Source: Anaerolineae bacterium
GTDB taxonomy: Bacteria > Chloroflexota > Anaerolineae > 4572-78 > J111
Reading direction: 5' to 3'
Assembly (NCBI GenBank): GCA_023151115.1
Contig: JAKLJP010000058.1
Span: 1 to 37,063, forward strand
Length of the DNA stretch: 37,063 nucleotides
Positions 14,630 to 22,845 of this stretch are shown here, one piece after another. Under the pieces are notes generated by a model. It was given only the letters and a program-made list of their open reading frames with translations. It was not told the origin of the DNA and made no database searches. How positions within the stretch are numbered: the stretch's first letter is position 1; each line of letters opens with the position of its first letter. The position numbers and the translations under genes were made by a program.

Positions 14630-15637
14630 ATGCAAACCACCATCTATACCAATATGTCCGGTTTTGATCTGTTAGCCCAGGAATGGGATGATTTGCTGGA
14701 GCGATCCGTCAACGCGCCCTTTTTTATGCGTTACATTTACCAGCGAACTTGGTGGCAATACCTGGGCAATGACGATTTGTTGTTGATTGCGATCCGCACC
14801 GACGAGGGCCGCCTGGTTGGGTTGGCCCCACTGTATGGTGGAATTAACGCCGCAGGCCAGCGTGAATTGAGCTTTGTCGGCTGTGTGGATGTGTCCGATT
14901 ACCTTGATTTGCTGGTGGACAGGGATTACGTGGAGCCGGTCTACCGCACCCTGCTGGATTGCCTGAGCGACCCGGAGATGGGGTGGGACAAGCTCTACCT
15001 GTGCAGCCTGCCCCATAACTCGATAACCCACACCCGCCTGGCCGAAGCGGTGCGGGCGCGTGGCTGGCAGGCCGAAGTCCGCCAGCAGGATGTCTGCCCG
15101 GTCATTACGCTACCCGGCGATTGGGAAGCGTACCTGGCCGGCATTGACAAAAAACAGCGCCACGAGATCCGGCGCAAAATCCGCAAAATTGAAACCGAAG
15201 CCGACACCCGCTGGTACGTGGTTGACTCAACCGAGGGATTGGCGGAGACGATGGATACTTTTATCGAGCTGCATCAAAAATCCACCCGCGATAAAGAGGG
15301 CTTTTGGAACGAGGCCCTGGTTCAATTTTTTAAAGCCCTGGCCGTTGAACTGGCCCAACTCGGCTGGTTGAAACTCTACTTTATCGAAGTCAATGGCATC
15401 AAAGCGGCGGCGATGCTTGGGTTTGATTACAACAACGAGTTTTTGCTCTACAACTCTGGATTTGACCCCGAACAGTTTGCTCATCTCAGCCCCGGCAATG
15501 TGCTGACTGCCTACACCATTCAGGATGCCATCCGCCTGGGCCGCCGCCGCTACGATTTTCTGCGTGGTGACGAAGTTTACAAATTCCGCTTTGGCGCGGT
15601 AGCCGAGCCGGTGTATGATTTGGAGGTTTACCGCTAG
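14630..15637 (+). CDS. FemAB-like / Acetyltransf_6 N-acyltransferase
   Basis: 335 aa. The central region KKQRHEIRRKIRKIE and the terminal YDFLRGDEVYKFRFGA (about 310-325) are signatures of the GNAT-related FemAB/BcsL (Acetyltransf_6) family, in which the last motif closes the acyl-CoA/acyl-tRNA pocket. Members acylate amino groups in cell-envelope polymers or exopolysaccharide precursors. The start at 14630 follows AAGGAG; the longer frame covers a repeat. The gene is followed by a GT4 glycosyltransferase 15 nt downstream, which suggests a shared role in a surface glycan or low-molecular-weight glycoside. Confidence 0.8.
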   Translation: MQTTIYTNMSGFDLLAQEWDDLLERSVNAPFFMRYIYQRTWWQYLGNDDLLLIAIRTDEGRLVGLAPLYGGINAAGQRELSFVGCVDVSDYLDLLVDRDYVEPVYRTLLDCLSDPEMGWDKLYLCSLPHNSITHTRLAEAVRARGWQAEVRQQDVCPVITLPGDWEAYLAGIDKKQRHEIRRKIRKIETEADTRWYVVDSTEGLAETMDTFIELHQKSTRDKEGFWNEALVQFFKALAVELAQLGWLKLYFIEVNGIKAAAMLGFDYNNEFLLYNSGFDPEQFAHLSPGNVLTAYTIQDAIRLGRRRYDFLRGDEVYKFRFGAVAEPVYDLEVYR

Positions 15638-15652
15638 TGGGGTAAAGAGTTT

Positions 15653-16912
15653 ATGATTAATCACCTTGCCATGCTCAGCGTGCATACCTCGCCCCTGGCA
15701 ACCCTAGGGGGGAAAGAAACCGGCGGCATGAACGTCTATGTGCGCGATTTGACCCAGGCGTTGAGCCGCAAAGGCGTTGCCGTGGACGTGTACACCCGCT
15801 CCCAGGACCCGGCGACGCCCCGGATTCAACCGCTGGGCGAGCATGGCCGGGTCATTCAAATCAAAGCGGGCCCCGAAGCGCCCTACAACAAAAACCTCAT
15901 TTTCAATCACCTGGCCGAATTTGAGGCCGGGGTCGAGGCTCAGGCCAGGGCTGATAAGATCAACTACGATCTTATCTACGGCCACTATTGGCTCTCCGGC
16001 CTGGCGGCAAACTCGCTGCGGCGGGTCTGGCATGTGCCAATGGTCCAGATGTTCCACACCCTGGCCGAGATGAAAAACCGGGTCGCCCAAACCCCAGCCG
16101 AGCGCGACCCCGACCGGCGGGTCAACTGCGAAGGCGAAATTATGCGCTTTGCCGACCGGCTGATTGCTGCCACTCCCCTGGAAAAGAATCAAATGACTTG
16201 GCTCTACGGGGCTGATCCGGCCAAAATCTCAGTGGTGCCGCCTGGAGTTGATCTGGAGCGGTTTAAACCGTTGGACCCGCGCCAGGCTCGCCAGCACCTG
16301 GGTGTGCCGCCCGGAGATCACATGATCCTCTTTGTGGGCCGCATCCAACCACTCAAAGGCATTGACACCCTGATCCGCGCCCTGGCCCTGGTCAAAAAAC
16401 GAGAGCCGGTGCTGGCCCAAAATATTTGTGTCTCGATCATCGGCGGCGACCCCAACCCTGACTCGGAGCTTGAACTGGCCGAATTTGCCCGGCTGGAAAC
16501 GCTGCGGGCCGAGTTGGGCATTGGCGATATGGTCACGTTTCTGGGGGCCAAAGATCAGGACACCCTGGTTTATTATTACACTGCCGCCGAAATAGTGGTC
16601 ATGCCTTCGCACTACGAGTCTTTTGGTATGGTCGCCCTCGAAGCGATGGCCTGCGGCACGCCGGTCATTGCCTCCGATGTCGGCGGCCTGTCCTTTAGTA
16701 TCGAAGATGGCTACAATGGCTATCGCGTCCCCCACCGGAACCCACAGGCCATGGCTGAGAAAATTATGCTCCTGCTAAAACATCGCGTACTACGCGACCA
16801 GCTTGGCGAGCAAGCGCGGGCTTGGGTGCAGCGCTATAGTTGGCCCACTATCGCCGAGGAACTTTTAGAGGTATTTGAAGAGACAGTAGCACATTATCAC
16901 GTTAAACGTTAG
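15653..16912 (+). CDS. GT4 glycosyltransferase, MshA/sucrose-phosphate-synthase-like
   Basis: 419 aa, GT-B fold. N-terminal acceptor half with GGKETGGMNVYVRDL (about 19-33) and YGHYWLSGLAA, both characteristic of the MshA/SPS branch of GT4. C-terminal donor half with ILFVGRIQPLKGIDTLIRAL and the ESFGMVALEAMACGTPVIAS motif, holding the two conserved Glu residues that contact the nucleotide sugar. The reaction is a retaining transfer from UDP- or GDP-sugar; the acceptor may be an inositol- or phosphosugar-type compound but cannot be fixed from sequence. No other mycothiol genes are seen nearby, so mshA is not assigned. It ends within a convergent palindrome. Confidence 0.85.
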   Translation: MINHLAMLSVHTSPLATLGGKETGGMNVYVRDLTQALSRKGVAVDVYTRSQDPATPRIQPLGEHGRVIQIKAGPEAPYNKNLIFNHLAEFEAGVEAQARADKINYDLIYGHYWLSGLAANSLRRVWHVPMVQMFHTLAEMKNRVAQTPAERDPDRRVNCEGEIMRFADRLIAATPLEKNQMTWLYGADPAKISVVPPGVDLERFKPLDPRQARQHLGVPPGDHMILFVGRIQPLKGIDTLIRALALVKKREPVLAQNICVSIIGGDPNPDSELELAEFARLETLRAELGIGDMVTFLGAKDQDTLVYYYTAAEIVVMPSHYESFGMVALEAMACGTPVIASDVGGLSFSIEDGYNGYRVPHRNPQAMAEKIMLLLKHRVLRDQLGEQARAWVQRYSWPTIAEELLEVFEETVAHYHVKR

Positions 16913-16922
16913 AACGTTTAAC
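16901..16922. terminator. Bidirectional palindrome between convergent genes
   Basis: GTTAAACGTT-AG-AACGTTTAAC, a perfect 10-bp dyad that includes the stop codons of both the GT4 gene and the convergent URO-D gene. No T-tract beyond AC, so termination is likely but not proven. Confidence 0.55.
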
Positions 16923-17904
16923 CCGGCACAGACCGGTCTACTTCGACCAGGGCTTGCAGGTTTTCAGGGGGTGTTTTGGTGGGGATAACACAGGCGGGGG
17001 CCAGAATCAACCGCTTCCCGCCGGTTTGCTCAATGGCTTCTCTGGCCTGGGCCACAACCTCAGCCGGCCCCCCGTTCTCCAAGTTATTTAAGTCAAGACC
17101 GGTGAACAAGGTCTTGTTGGTCAAGCTTAAAGCCTCCTCGATGGTGGGGCCGGTTTCGTGGTTGTGCCAACTGACGGCGTGGGCCGGGTATTGATTGACG
17201 GTCGTAAAGTGGGGATTAGCCCCGTGCAGGTGCAGCACCAGCGGCGCGGGTTGAAGCTTGACCCGCTCCAGCGCAATCAAATCATAACGAATGACAAAGG
17301 TCTGGCACATCTCCTCGGTCAGGATATCGGCGCGGGAAAGTTGGCTGGCAAAAAAGATGCCGTCGGCTCCGGCTTCCAAAACTACATCGGCAAAACGAGA
17401 GGTGGTTTCAGCAATGGTCGCCAGGCCAATATGGACATCGGTGGCGTGGTTTTGCAGATGGTCAAGCAGGGCGTCGCCGGCCAGTTTGTAGGCGATGGTC
17501 AGCGGGCTGAAAACGGTCATCAAAACCGGCGCATCTTCTTTATCCAGTTGGCTGGTCAGCAGTTTGATGGCTTCCAGGGTGCGGCCATAACTCCCGGCGG
17601 TCGAACTGAGGGTGGTGAGGTTGCGCCAATCCTCCGGTTTGCGAATGACCGGCTTTTTTAGCATCGGCGGCTGGTCGTCATCCTTGGATAAGATTACCTG
17701 CGCCCCCCAATCTTCGATGGCATAAAAGCCGCTCGGGGTCAGCTTGATCAAATCAAAATCGTACTTCTTGTAAAGAGCCAGGGTTGCCGAAGCCAGGCCG
17801 GTGGGCGTTTGATCCTGCTTGTGAAAGTGCCGCCACAAGCTCAAGGGTACTCGGTCAACCGCTTCACCTTCAAAAGCAGCATAAACTCGCTCGCGTTTGT
17901 TCAC
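16918..17904 (-). CDS. Uroporphyrinogen decarboxylase family protein (not HemE)
   Basis: 328 aa, TIM-barrel of the URO-D superfamily. The N-terminal NKRERVYAAFEGEAVDRVPL is the standard opening of the group containing the methyltransferases MtaA/CmuA and many uncharacterised members. VLEAGADGIFFASQL (about 178-192) and LHLHGANPHF (about 222-231) are further family segments, the latter contributing a His/metal-type site. True HemE has a different N-terminal Arg-rich motif, so haem synthesis is unlikely. GTG start preceded by AAGGAAG. Substrate unknown; corrinoid- or thiol-linked methyl transfer is typical of relatives. Confidence 0.75.
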   Translation of the reverse strand: MNKRERVYAAFEGEAVDRVPLSLWRHFHKQDQTPTGLASATLALYKKYDFDLIKLTPSGFYAIEDWGAQVILSKDDDQPPMLKKPVIRKPEDWRNLTTLSSTAGSYGRTLEAIKLLTSQLDKEDAPVLMTVFSPLTIAYKLAGDALLDHLQNHATDVHIGLATIAETTSRFADVVLEAGADGIFFASQLSRADILTEEMCQTFVIRYDLIALERVKLQPAPLVLHLHGANPHFTTVNQYPAHAVSWHNHETGPTIEEALSLTNKTLFTGLDLNNLENGGPAEVVAQAREAIEQTGGKRLILAPACVIPTKTPPENLQALVEVDRSVPG

Positions 17905-17986
17905 CGCTACTTCCTTCTTTGAGCAAAGAGTAAAAATGTTCCCAGAAGAGCCTATAATAACATAAAACGGGCAACTCCAAAAAAAG

Positions 17987-20900
17987 TTACCCCAACAACC
18001 GGGTGCTGAGTTCCTGGACGCAGGCCATGTGGCGGGTCAGGTCATCGCGCAATTGTTCTATCCGGCGGCCGTAATCCAGGCGGCGAGCCAGAAACGCAAA
18101 TTCTTCGCTGCCGGGCGGAGAAACCGTCAAATCTTTGGCGTGACCACGCACCATACGCAGGGCGTTAATCAGGCGGCGCAAAAAGATGTGGGCCTCGCGC
18201 AGATGGTCGTAATCGTCGGGGGGGATAATGCCGGCGGCAGCCAGGGCGCGCATAGCTTCACGGGTGTTGGTGAGCCGCAAACCGGGGTTGGCATGGCCGT
18301 GCGTGATTTGCAACCCCTGCACCAGATACTCGACATCCACCAAACCGCCGGGGCTAAATTTGGCATTGACGGTTCCGGCTGTGACCAGATGCCGCACCTG
18401 CCGCTCGCGCATGGCCCGCATCGCCGCCACATCAAAAGGCTGGCCGCTGTAAATCAGCTCATCTCGCAGGCGGACAATCTGCGCCCCCAAATCGGCGTTG
18501 CCGCCGATGGGCCGCAGCTTAACCAACGCCTGCCGCTCGTAGGGCCAGGCATCACCCTCCGGCCCAAAATAGCGCCGGAAGGCGTCGAGCGAGACGGCCA
18601 TGCTGCCGGCTTTACCGTAAGGCCGCAGCCGCAGGTCAAGCTCAAAAACGCCCTCCTGCCTGGCTCGCACGGTCCCGCTCACCTCCTGCACCAGCTTGTC
18701 GTAAAACTCGGCGGTGGTCAGGCGGCGCGGGCCGCTGGTCTGGCCGTTGCCGGCGTAGATGAACATCAGCTCGATGTCGGAGGCGAAGCCCAGCTCTCGC
18801 CCGCCGGCTTTACCCAGGGCGCAGATACTCAGGGTGGAGGGCTGGCCGTCTTCCCGGCAGGGCGCGCCAAATTGGGCGCGCAGTTCGGCTTCGCACAGGC
18901 GACAGGCCGCCTCGACAGTCACTTCGGCCAGGTCGGTCAACTCTTGAGAAAACTGTCCAAATTTGGCAATGTGGCCCTGAATCTGGCGCATGTCAATACG
19001 AAACATCTCGCGGTCTTTGAAGGCGTTCAGGGCGGCGCGTTTGGCCTGACCGTCTCCGGCGGCTTGCAGGGCCAGATCCAACTCGACCTGGAGCTGATCT
19101 CTGGTTTTGGCGGCGGCCAGCGCGCCCACATCCCGCACCACCGGAAAAAGGTTGGCATGCTGCATACGTAAAAAGTCGTTCCATAAAAAGTCGCTTACGC
19201 CCAGCAGCCGGGCCAGGGTGTCTAGCACTTCCGGCCGTTCCAGCGAGGCCAGTTCGTCGGGCCAATCGGGCCGCATGAAGAGCTGGCCCAAAAATTCACG
19301 AAAATGGAGCAGGGCCAACTCTGGGCTGGGCGAGCGCGGCAGAAGATGGGTGAAGTGTTTGGTTAAAACAGTCGCCACCCGCAGTTCATGCTGTTTGGCC
19401 GGGGCGATAATTTTTTGGCCGTGCGCGTCGGCCACGTACAGAGTATCGCGCACCTGCTGGCCGACGGTTTCAACGGTCATCCGGCTGATGTTGATACCGT
19501 ACAGGGCCAGGGCGTTGGTTAGCTCGTACAAAAAGCCGATGGTGTCCGGCGCGTCAATGCGCAGCACGGTGTAATGGTCTGAGCTTTCATTGTCAAATTC
19601 GATGTCAATGGGGTAGAGCATGTGGGGGACCGGGACGGTTTCGCGCAGGGCATCGCCTATGCGTCGGGCCAATTCGCCCTGGGCTTCGCGCTGGGCTCCC
19701 TCGGCCAGACGGCGGACCAGGCTTTCCAGTTCGGCCGTGTAGCTTGACCAGAACTCCGGGGCGGCCACTCGCTCTGCGGCTACGGCATGCACGGTAAATT
19801 CGTCCACAATTTTTTTGCGATTGTCGGCCCCTTTGGCCGGCTTGACCGAGTAGGACTGCCGCCGTCCTGAGCGCCGCCGTGGCCGGGTCAAGGCTGGGGC
19901 CGGGCCGGTTGGGGGGTCGTAGGTAAAAACGTGCCCTTCCACAATATCAAAACCATAGACAAAGAGCAAGCCGCAAATGAGGGAGAGCTCGCCCAGGTAA
20001 TCGTAGCCGACAATGGTAACCCGCCAGTGCCGGGCGTCGAGCGGAACCGCCTCAACTTTGACCAGGTGCTGGTCATCCAACTGCTCGGTCAGACGGGTAT
20101 GGCGTTGAATGTCCGCATCGGTAAAGGTGGCGGCGTAGGAAGGGTGCATGCGAATCAGGTGCGGGACAACATCGGGTAGGGGAGGGTTGGTCATCGTTGA
20201 CCTCCTTTCCTCTTCAAAATGGCGTTGATAAACAGCGCGAATGACGGCGCTGTGCTGTTGGTAGCGGGCCACAAAGTGACTCCCTGCCGCCCGGCCTTGA
20301 AAACCGAGCCGGCGGGCTAAATGACCCAGCGCTTCGTCGTTGGTGGGCAGCAGGTGGGTTTGCTGGTAGTGCATCAGTTGCAGATGGTGCTCGACCGTGC
20401 GCAGAAAAACATAGCCATCCACCAGGGCGCGATATTCGTCGGCGGTGAGAAACTGGTGGGCGGCCAGCCGGCCCAGGGCGTCGAAGGTGTTGTGGCTGTG
20501 CAAGTGAGGGTGTTCGTTGCCGTGTTCAAGCTGCAAATATTGAACCACAAATTCGATGTCGCGGATGGACCCCTGGCCCAGTTTGACCTCACCCCACTCC
20601 TGGCCGCGCTGGCGCAGCCGGGCCTCGATGCGCTGCTTGAGGGCGTGAACTTCGGCTCGCACGGCTGCGCCGTTGGTTTCAAAAATGAGCGGTTGCGCCC
20701 GGCGCAAAAACTCCTGGCCCAGGAGCCGGTCGCCGGCAATGACCCGCGCCTTGAGCAAGGCCTGTTTTTCCCACAGCCCAGCATGCCGGGTCAGGTAGGC
20801 CAGATAGCCCTCCACCGACGACACCAGCGAGCCATCCCGTCCCCAGGGCCGCAGCCGCATATCCACCCGGTACAGAAAGCCTTCGCCGGTAACGCGGACT

Positions 20901-21730
20901 AAAAAATCAATCAGCTTTTGCCCCAGCGTCCGGTAGACGGCGGCGTTTTCCGTGGCCAGAAAGAGCAGGTCAATATCGGAACTATAGTTGAGTTCTTCGC
21001 CGCCCAACTTACCCATGGCCACGATGGTAAAATTTTCAGGAGATAGGTTTAAGGACTCGGCGGCAGCCACCAGGCAGGCCTGAACCAGGCTGTCGGCCAG
21101 ATAAGAAAGCTGTCCGGTGATGGTGGGGACATCGCTCAGCCCCAGCAGGTCACTCACGCCAATGCGCAGCAGTTCCCGGCGCTGAAATCGTCGCAGGGCA
21201 TCGAGGGGGAGAGGCGATGAGGCGGGGAGGCGATGAGGCGAGGAAGATTCTTCCGCGTCCTCGCGTCCTCGCCTCATCGCGTCATCTAGCACGGTTTGAG
21301 CCTCTTGCAGAAACTGCTCGGCGCTTTTGGGCCGGGCCAGGTGTTTATAATGTTTCAACTGGTCGAAATAGTCGGGGTGGCGCAGTAAAATTTCGGTGAG
21401 GAACTGGCTGCCGGCAAAGAGGGTGATTAGAATTTCAAGGGCGCGCGGGTGACGGGCCAGTTGCCGCAACAAAGCCGGCGGGTTGGGGCTGTGGCGGACA
21501 AAACGGTCAAAATTAATCAGGGCGCGGTCGGGACTGGCGGCGCTGTCGAGGGCGGTCAACAGGTAGGGTAAAGCAGCCGCAAATTCAGGGTCCTGGGCCA
21601 GACTCTCCAGGGCACGCTGCGCCGCCGGGTTATGCTCAAACTCCGGCGAGGCTAACCATGTGGGCACATCAGGGTGACGCCACTGGCTCAGAAACAGCTC
21701 ACCTGCCCGCTTATCTGTCCGTGTGGTCAT
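17987..21730 (-). CDS. glnE: Glutamine synthetase adenylyltransferase/deadenylylase with central ACT region
   Basis: 1247 aa, against about 950 for usual GlnE. N-terminal nucleotidyltransferase (deadenylylase half): GKLGGEELNYSSDIDLLF at about 240-257, then RDIEFVVQYLQLEHG near 390. C-terminal nucleotidyltransferase (adenylylase half): GKAGGRELGFASDIELMF at about 973-990, then VDVEYLVQGLQITHG. Between them, about residues 513-800, is a segment absent from ordinary GlnE. It has two ACT-like units: HWRVTIVGYDYLGELSLICG (568-587) and DHYTVLRIDAPDTIGFLYEL (718-737), the latter resembling ACT domains of the uridylyltransferase GlnD. A perfect ribosome binding site and ATG occur inside at 20194. 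The start at 21730 is chosen because the longer frame begins (TTG) inside the promoter. A repeat hairpin is inserted in frame around residues 148-178. The target, type I GS with its adenylylation Tyr, is encoded at 35283. Confidence 0.9.
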   Translation of the reverse strand: MTTRTDKRAGELFLSQWRHPDVPTWLASPEFEHNPAAQRALESLAQDPEFAAALPYLLTALDSAASPDRALINFDRFVRHSPNPPALLRQLARHPRALEILITLFAGSQFLTEILLRHPDYFDQLKHYKHLARPKSAEQFLQEAQTVLDDAMRRGREDAEESSSPHRLPASSPLPLDALRRFQRRELLRIGVSDLLGLSDVPTITGQLSYLADSLVQACLVAAAESLNLSPENFTIVAMGKLGGEELNYSSDIDLLFLATENAAVYRTLGQKLIDFLVRVTGEGFLYRVDMRLRPWGRDGSLVSSVEGYLAYLTRHAGLWEKQALLKARVIAGDRLLGQEFLRRAQPLIFETNGAAVRAEVHALKQRIEARLRQRGQEWGEVKLGQGSIRDIEFVVQYLQLEHGNEHPHLHSHNTFDALGRLAAHQFLTADEYRALVDGYVFLRTVEHHLQLMHYQQTHLLPTNDEALGHLARRLGFQGRAAGSHFVARYQQHSAVIRAVYQRHFEEERRSTMTNPPLPDVVPHLIRMHPSYAATFTDADIQRHTRLTEQLDDQHLVKVEAVPLDARHWRVTIVGYDYLGELSLICGLLFVYGFDIVEGHVFTYDPPTGPAPALTRPRRRSGRRQSYSVKPAKGADNRKKIVDEFTVHAVAAERVAAPEFWSSYTAELESLVRRLAEGAQREAQGELARRIGDALRETVPVPHMLYPIDIEFDNESSDHYTVLRIDAPDTIGFLYELTNALALYGINISRMTVETVGQQVRDTLYVADAHGQKIIAPAKQHELRVATVLTKHFTHLLPRSPSPELALLHFREFLGQLFMRPDWPDELASLERPEVLDTLARLLGVSDFLWNDFLRMQHANLFPVVRDVGALAAAKTRDQLQVELDLALQAAGDGQAKRAALNAFKDREMFRIDMRQIQGHIAKFGQFSQELTDLAEVTVEAACRLCEAELRAQFGAPCREDGQPSTLSICALGKAGGRELGFASDIELMFIYAGNGQTSGPRRLTTAEFYDKLVQEVSGTVRARQEGVFELDLRLRPYGKAGSMAVSLDAFRRYFGPEGDAWPYERQALVKLRPIGGNADLGAQIVRLRDELIYSGQPFDVAAMRAMRERQVRHLVTAGTVNAKFSPGGLVDVEYLVQGLQITHGHANPGLRLTNTREAMRALAAAGIIPPDDYDHLREAHIFLRRLINALRMVRGHAKDLTVSPPGSEEFAFLARRLDYGRRIEQLRDDLTRHMACVQELSTRLLG
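20192..20210 (-). promoter_or_regulatory. Internal Shine-Dalgarno and ATG within glnE
   Basis: Read on the minus strand, GGAAAGGAGG then TCAACG then ATG at 20194-20192: a perfect SD with ideal spacing inside the open frame. The Met begins MTNPPLPDVVPHLI, the first residues of the ACT region. A second product of about 735 aa (ACT-ACT-adenylylase) could start here. Confidence 0.65.
21211..21287. repeat. Short-unit hairpin inside glnE coding sequence
   Basis: Perfect 15-bp arms GCGATGAGGCGAGGA (21230-21244) and TCCTCGCCTCATCGC (21266-21280), flanked by further copies of GGCGATGA / CCTCGCG. It keeps the reading frame and encodes a Glu/Ser/Pro-rich linker (EDAEESSSPHRLPASSPLPL). A relative lies between amt and glnK (32157-32216). 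Confidence 0.8.
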
Positions 21731-21740
21731 GTCGGGGCGT

Positions 21741-21769
21741 ATTATAGCCAAAATAGGGTGGGAGTCCAA
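21741..21769 (-). promoter_or_regulatory. Sigma70 promoter of glnE, giving a nearly leaderless mRNA
   Basis: -35 TTGGAC at 21764-21769, 17-bp spacer, -10 TATAAT at 21741-21746. The predicted start of transcription is only 3-5 nt before the ATG at 21730, with no SD. Confidence 0.75.
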
Positions 21770-21805
21770 GTGGGGCTGGTATTCCCGTTAGGATATTCAT
21801 TTCGG

Positions 21806-21872
21806 AGATTGGAGATTAGAGATTAAGTATCAGGGATTTCTCCCTGCGGTCGAAATGACATGGCTGAGCAGT
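21806..21872. repeat. Heptamer run plus half copy of the MITE-like repeat
   Basis: GGAGATTGGAGATTAGAGATTA (21806-21827), 3 copies of a 7-nt unit, runs directly into GGGATTTCTCCCTGCGGTCG then AAATGACATGGCTGAGCAGTTAC, which is the right half of the element at 79-187. The left half is missing. Confidence 0.7.
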
Positions 21873-21883
21873 TACGAGATTGC

Positions 21884-22747
21884 TTAATCTGGGGCCAGGT
21901 AAAGCAGGGCGTACATGAGTAGCAAGAGACCGGCCATGCCGATGGCCGTGCGTAAATCGGCCCGCCCGCCGATGATGATGATGGTGACCGGGGCCAGGAT
22001 AGCCCCAGAGATGAGGTCCCACTTGATGGGCTGGGCCGGGATAAAATGGTACGGGTTGCGAGCCAGGATGAAGTGCTCATGCTTGCCGTAAACGCGCAGG
22101 TTGACTTGGGGAATCTGCGACCGGAGATATTGATACAGCTCTCTCAGCTCAACCTGCCCGTCGGTGTCGGCGTCGGCAGCGCCGGTTTGCAGCGCCTGGA
22201 AGAGGTGATGAGTCAAGCCGGCTTCCTCTTCCTCACCTGTCGAGTCGTTTCCGGTGACGCTGGTCAATACCACGCGCCCGTAGCCTCTACCCTTAAATAC
22301 GGTAGTAGGGTGCATATCGGCAGCCCACTCAATAGAATTGAGGCGAAGGCAGCCGCCGTTGAGCAGGAGCATTTGCCGGCGCGAAAAGCTGCGGTCCATG
22401 CAGTCGGTCAGGTAGGCAGTAGAGAGGGTGGTTTCGGTTAAAGTATCCAGGCGAGTGTCCACCGCCGCCAGGTGAATCTGTCCGGCTTCATCCACCAGCA
22501 AATGGCCCACGATGTAAAGCAGCAGTTCGTCGTGGCGATGTTTGCGCTGAAATAAACCGGCCACCCGCTGGCGAAGCTCAGCCGCCGGTGAATTGACGGC
22601 TAGTTCAACCTCATCGAAATTACCAACCGTAGGGTCGCGCAGCAGCTCGGCCAGGGCAGCCGTATCGGCAGCCGGCAGCTTGAGTTGGGCCAGTTCTGGC
22701 TCAGCGTAGACCTGATTATGAATGATGAGCGCAATCCGTTTGGTCAT
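21884..22747 (-). CDS. Caspase-like (C14-fold) membrane protein with altered active-site context
   Basis: 287 aa. The N-terminal MTKRIALIIHNQVY followed by LKLPAADTAALAELLRD matches the first strand and the 'A-x-x-D-A-x-x-L-x-x-x-L' helix of bacterial caspase-like proteins. The expected catalytic His is His82 (YIVGHL, where active members have SGHG) and the Cys is Cys133 (LLLNGGCLRL, where active members have DxCHSG), so both residues remain but their surroundings are altered. DADTDGQVELRE (192-203) is a complete EF-hand-type loop. Two membrane helices close the protein (about 245-285), so the caspase domain would face one side of the membrane. The start at 22747 is chosen for the extended -10 promoter just upstream. 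Confidence 0.7.
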   Translation of the reverse strand: MTKRIALIIHNQVYAEPELAQLKLPAADTAALAELLRDPTVGNFDEVELAVNSPAAELRQRVAGLFQRKHRHDELLLYIVGHLLVDEAGQIHLAAVDTRLDTLTETTLSTAYLTDCMDRSFSRRQMLLLNGGCLRLNSIEWAADMHPTTVFKGRGYGRVVLTSVTGNDSTGEEEEAGLTHHLFQALQTGAADADTDGQVELRELYQYLRSQIPQVNLRVYGKHEHFILARNPYHFIPAQPIKWDLISGAILAPVTIIIIGGRADLRTAIGMAGLLLLMYALLYLAPD

Positions 22748-22759
22748 GGCAATGCAGTG

Positions 22760-22768
22760 ATTATAGCA
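22760..22768 (-). promoter_or_regulatory. Extended -10 promoter of the caspase-like gene
   Basis: TGCTATAAT on the minus strand (TATAAT at 22760-22765). The predicted transcript starts about 6 nt before the ATG, again nearly leaderless. The -35 is weak (TGGCAA, 16-bp spacer). Confidence 0.55.
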
Positions 22769-22845
22769 CAAGGTAGCGCGATTGCCATGAGGTTTATGGG
22801 TGGGATTGGAAATTAGATAGTTCCAAGAAAACAATACTCAATATT

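Noticed and set aside
15653..16912. Assignment as mshA (mycothiol synthesis)
   Set aside because: The branch is similar, but no mshB/C/D is nearby and sucrose-phosphate-synthase-like relatives have the same motifs.
13854..16922. Possible functional link between tRNA-Gln and the glutamine genes in the window
   Set aside because: The tRNA has its own promoter and terminator and is over 15 kb from the GS locus; nearness is not evidence.
16918..17904. Assignment as hemE
   Set aside because: The N-terminal and active-site segments fit the MtaA/CmuA-like and uncharacterised branches of the URO-D family better; no other haem genes nearby.
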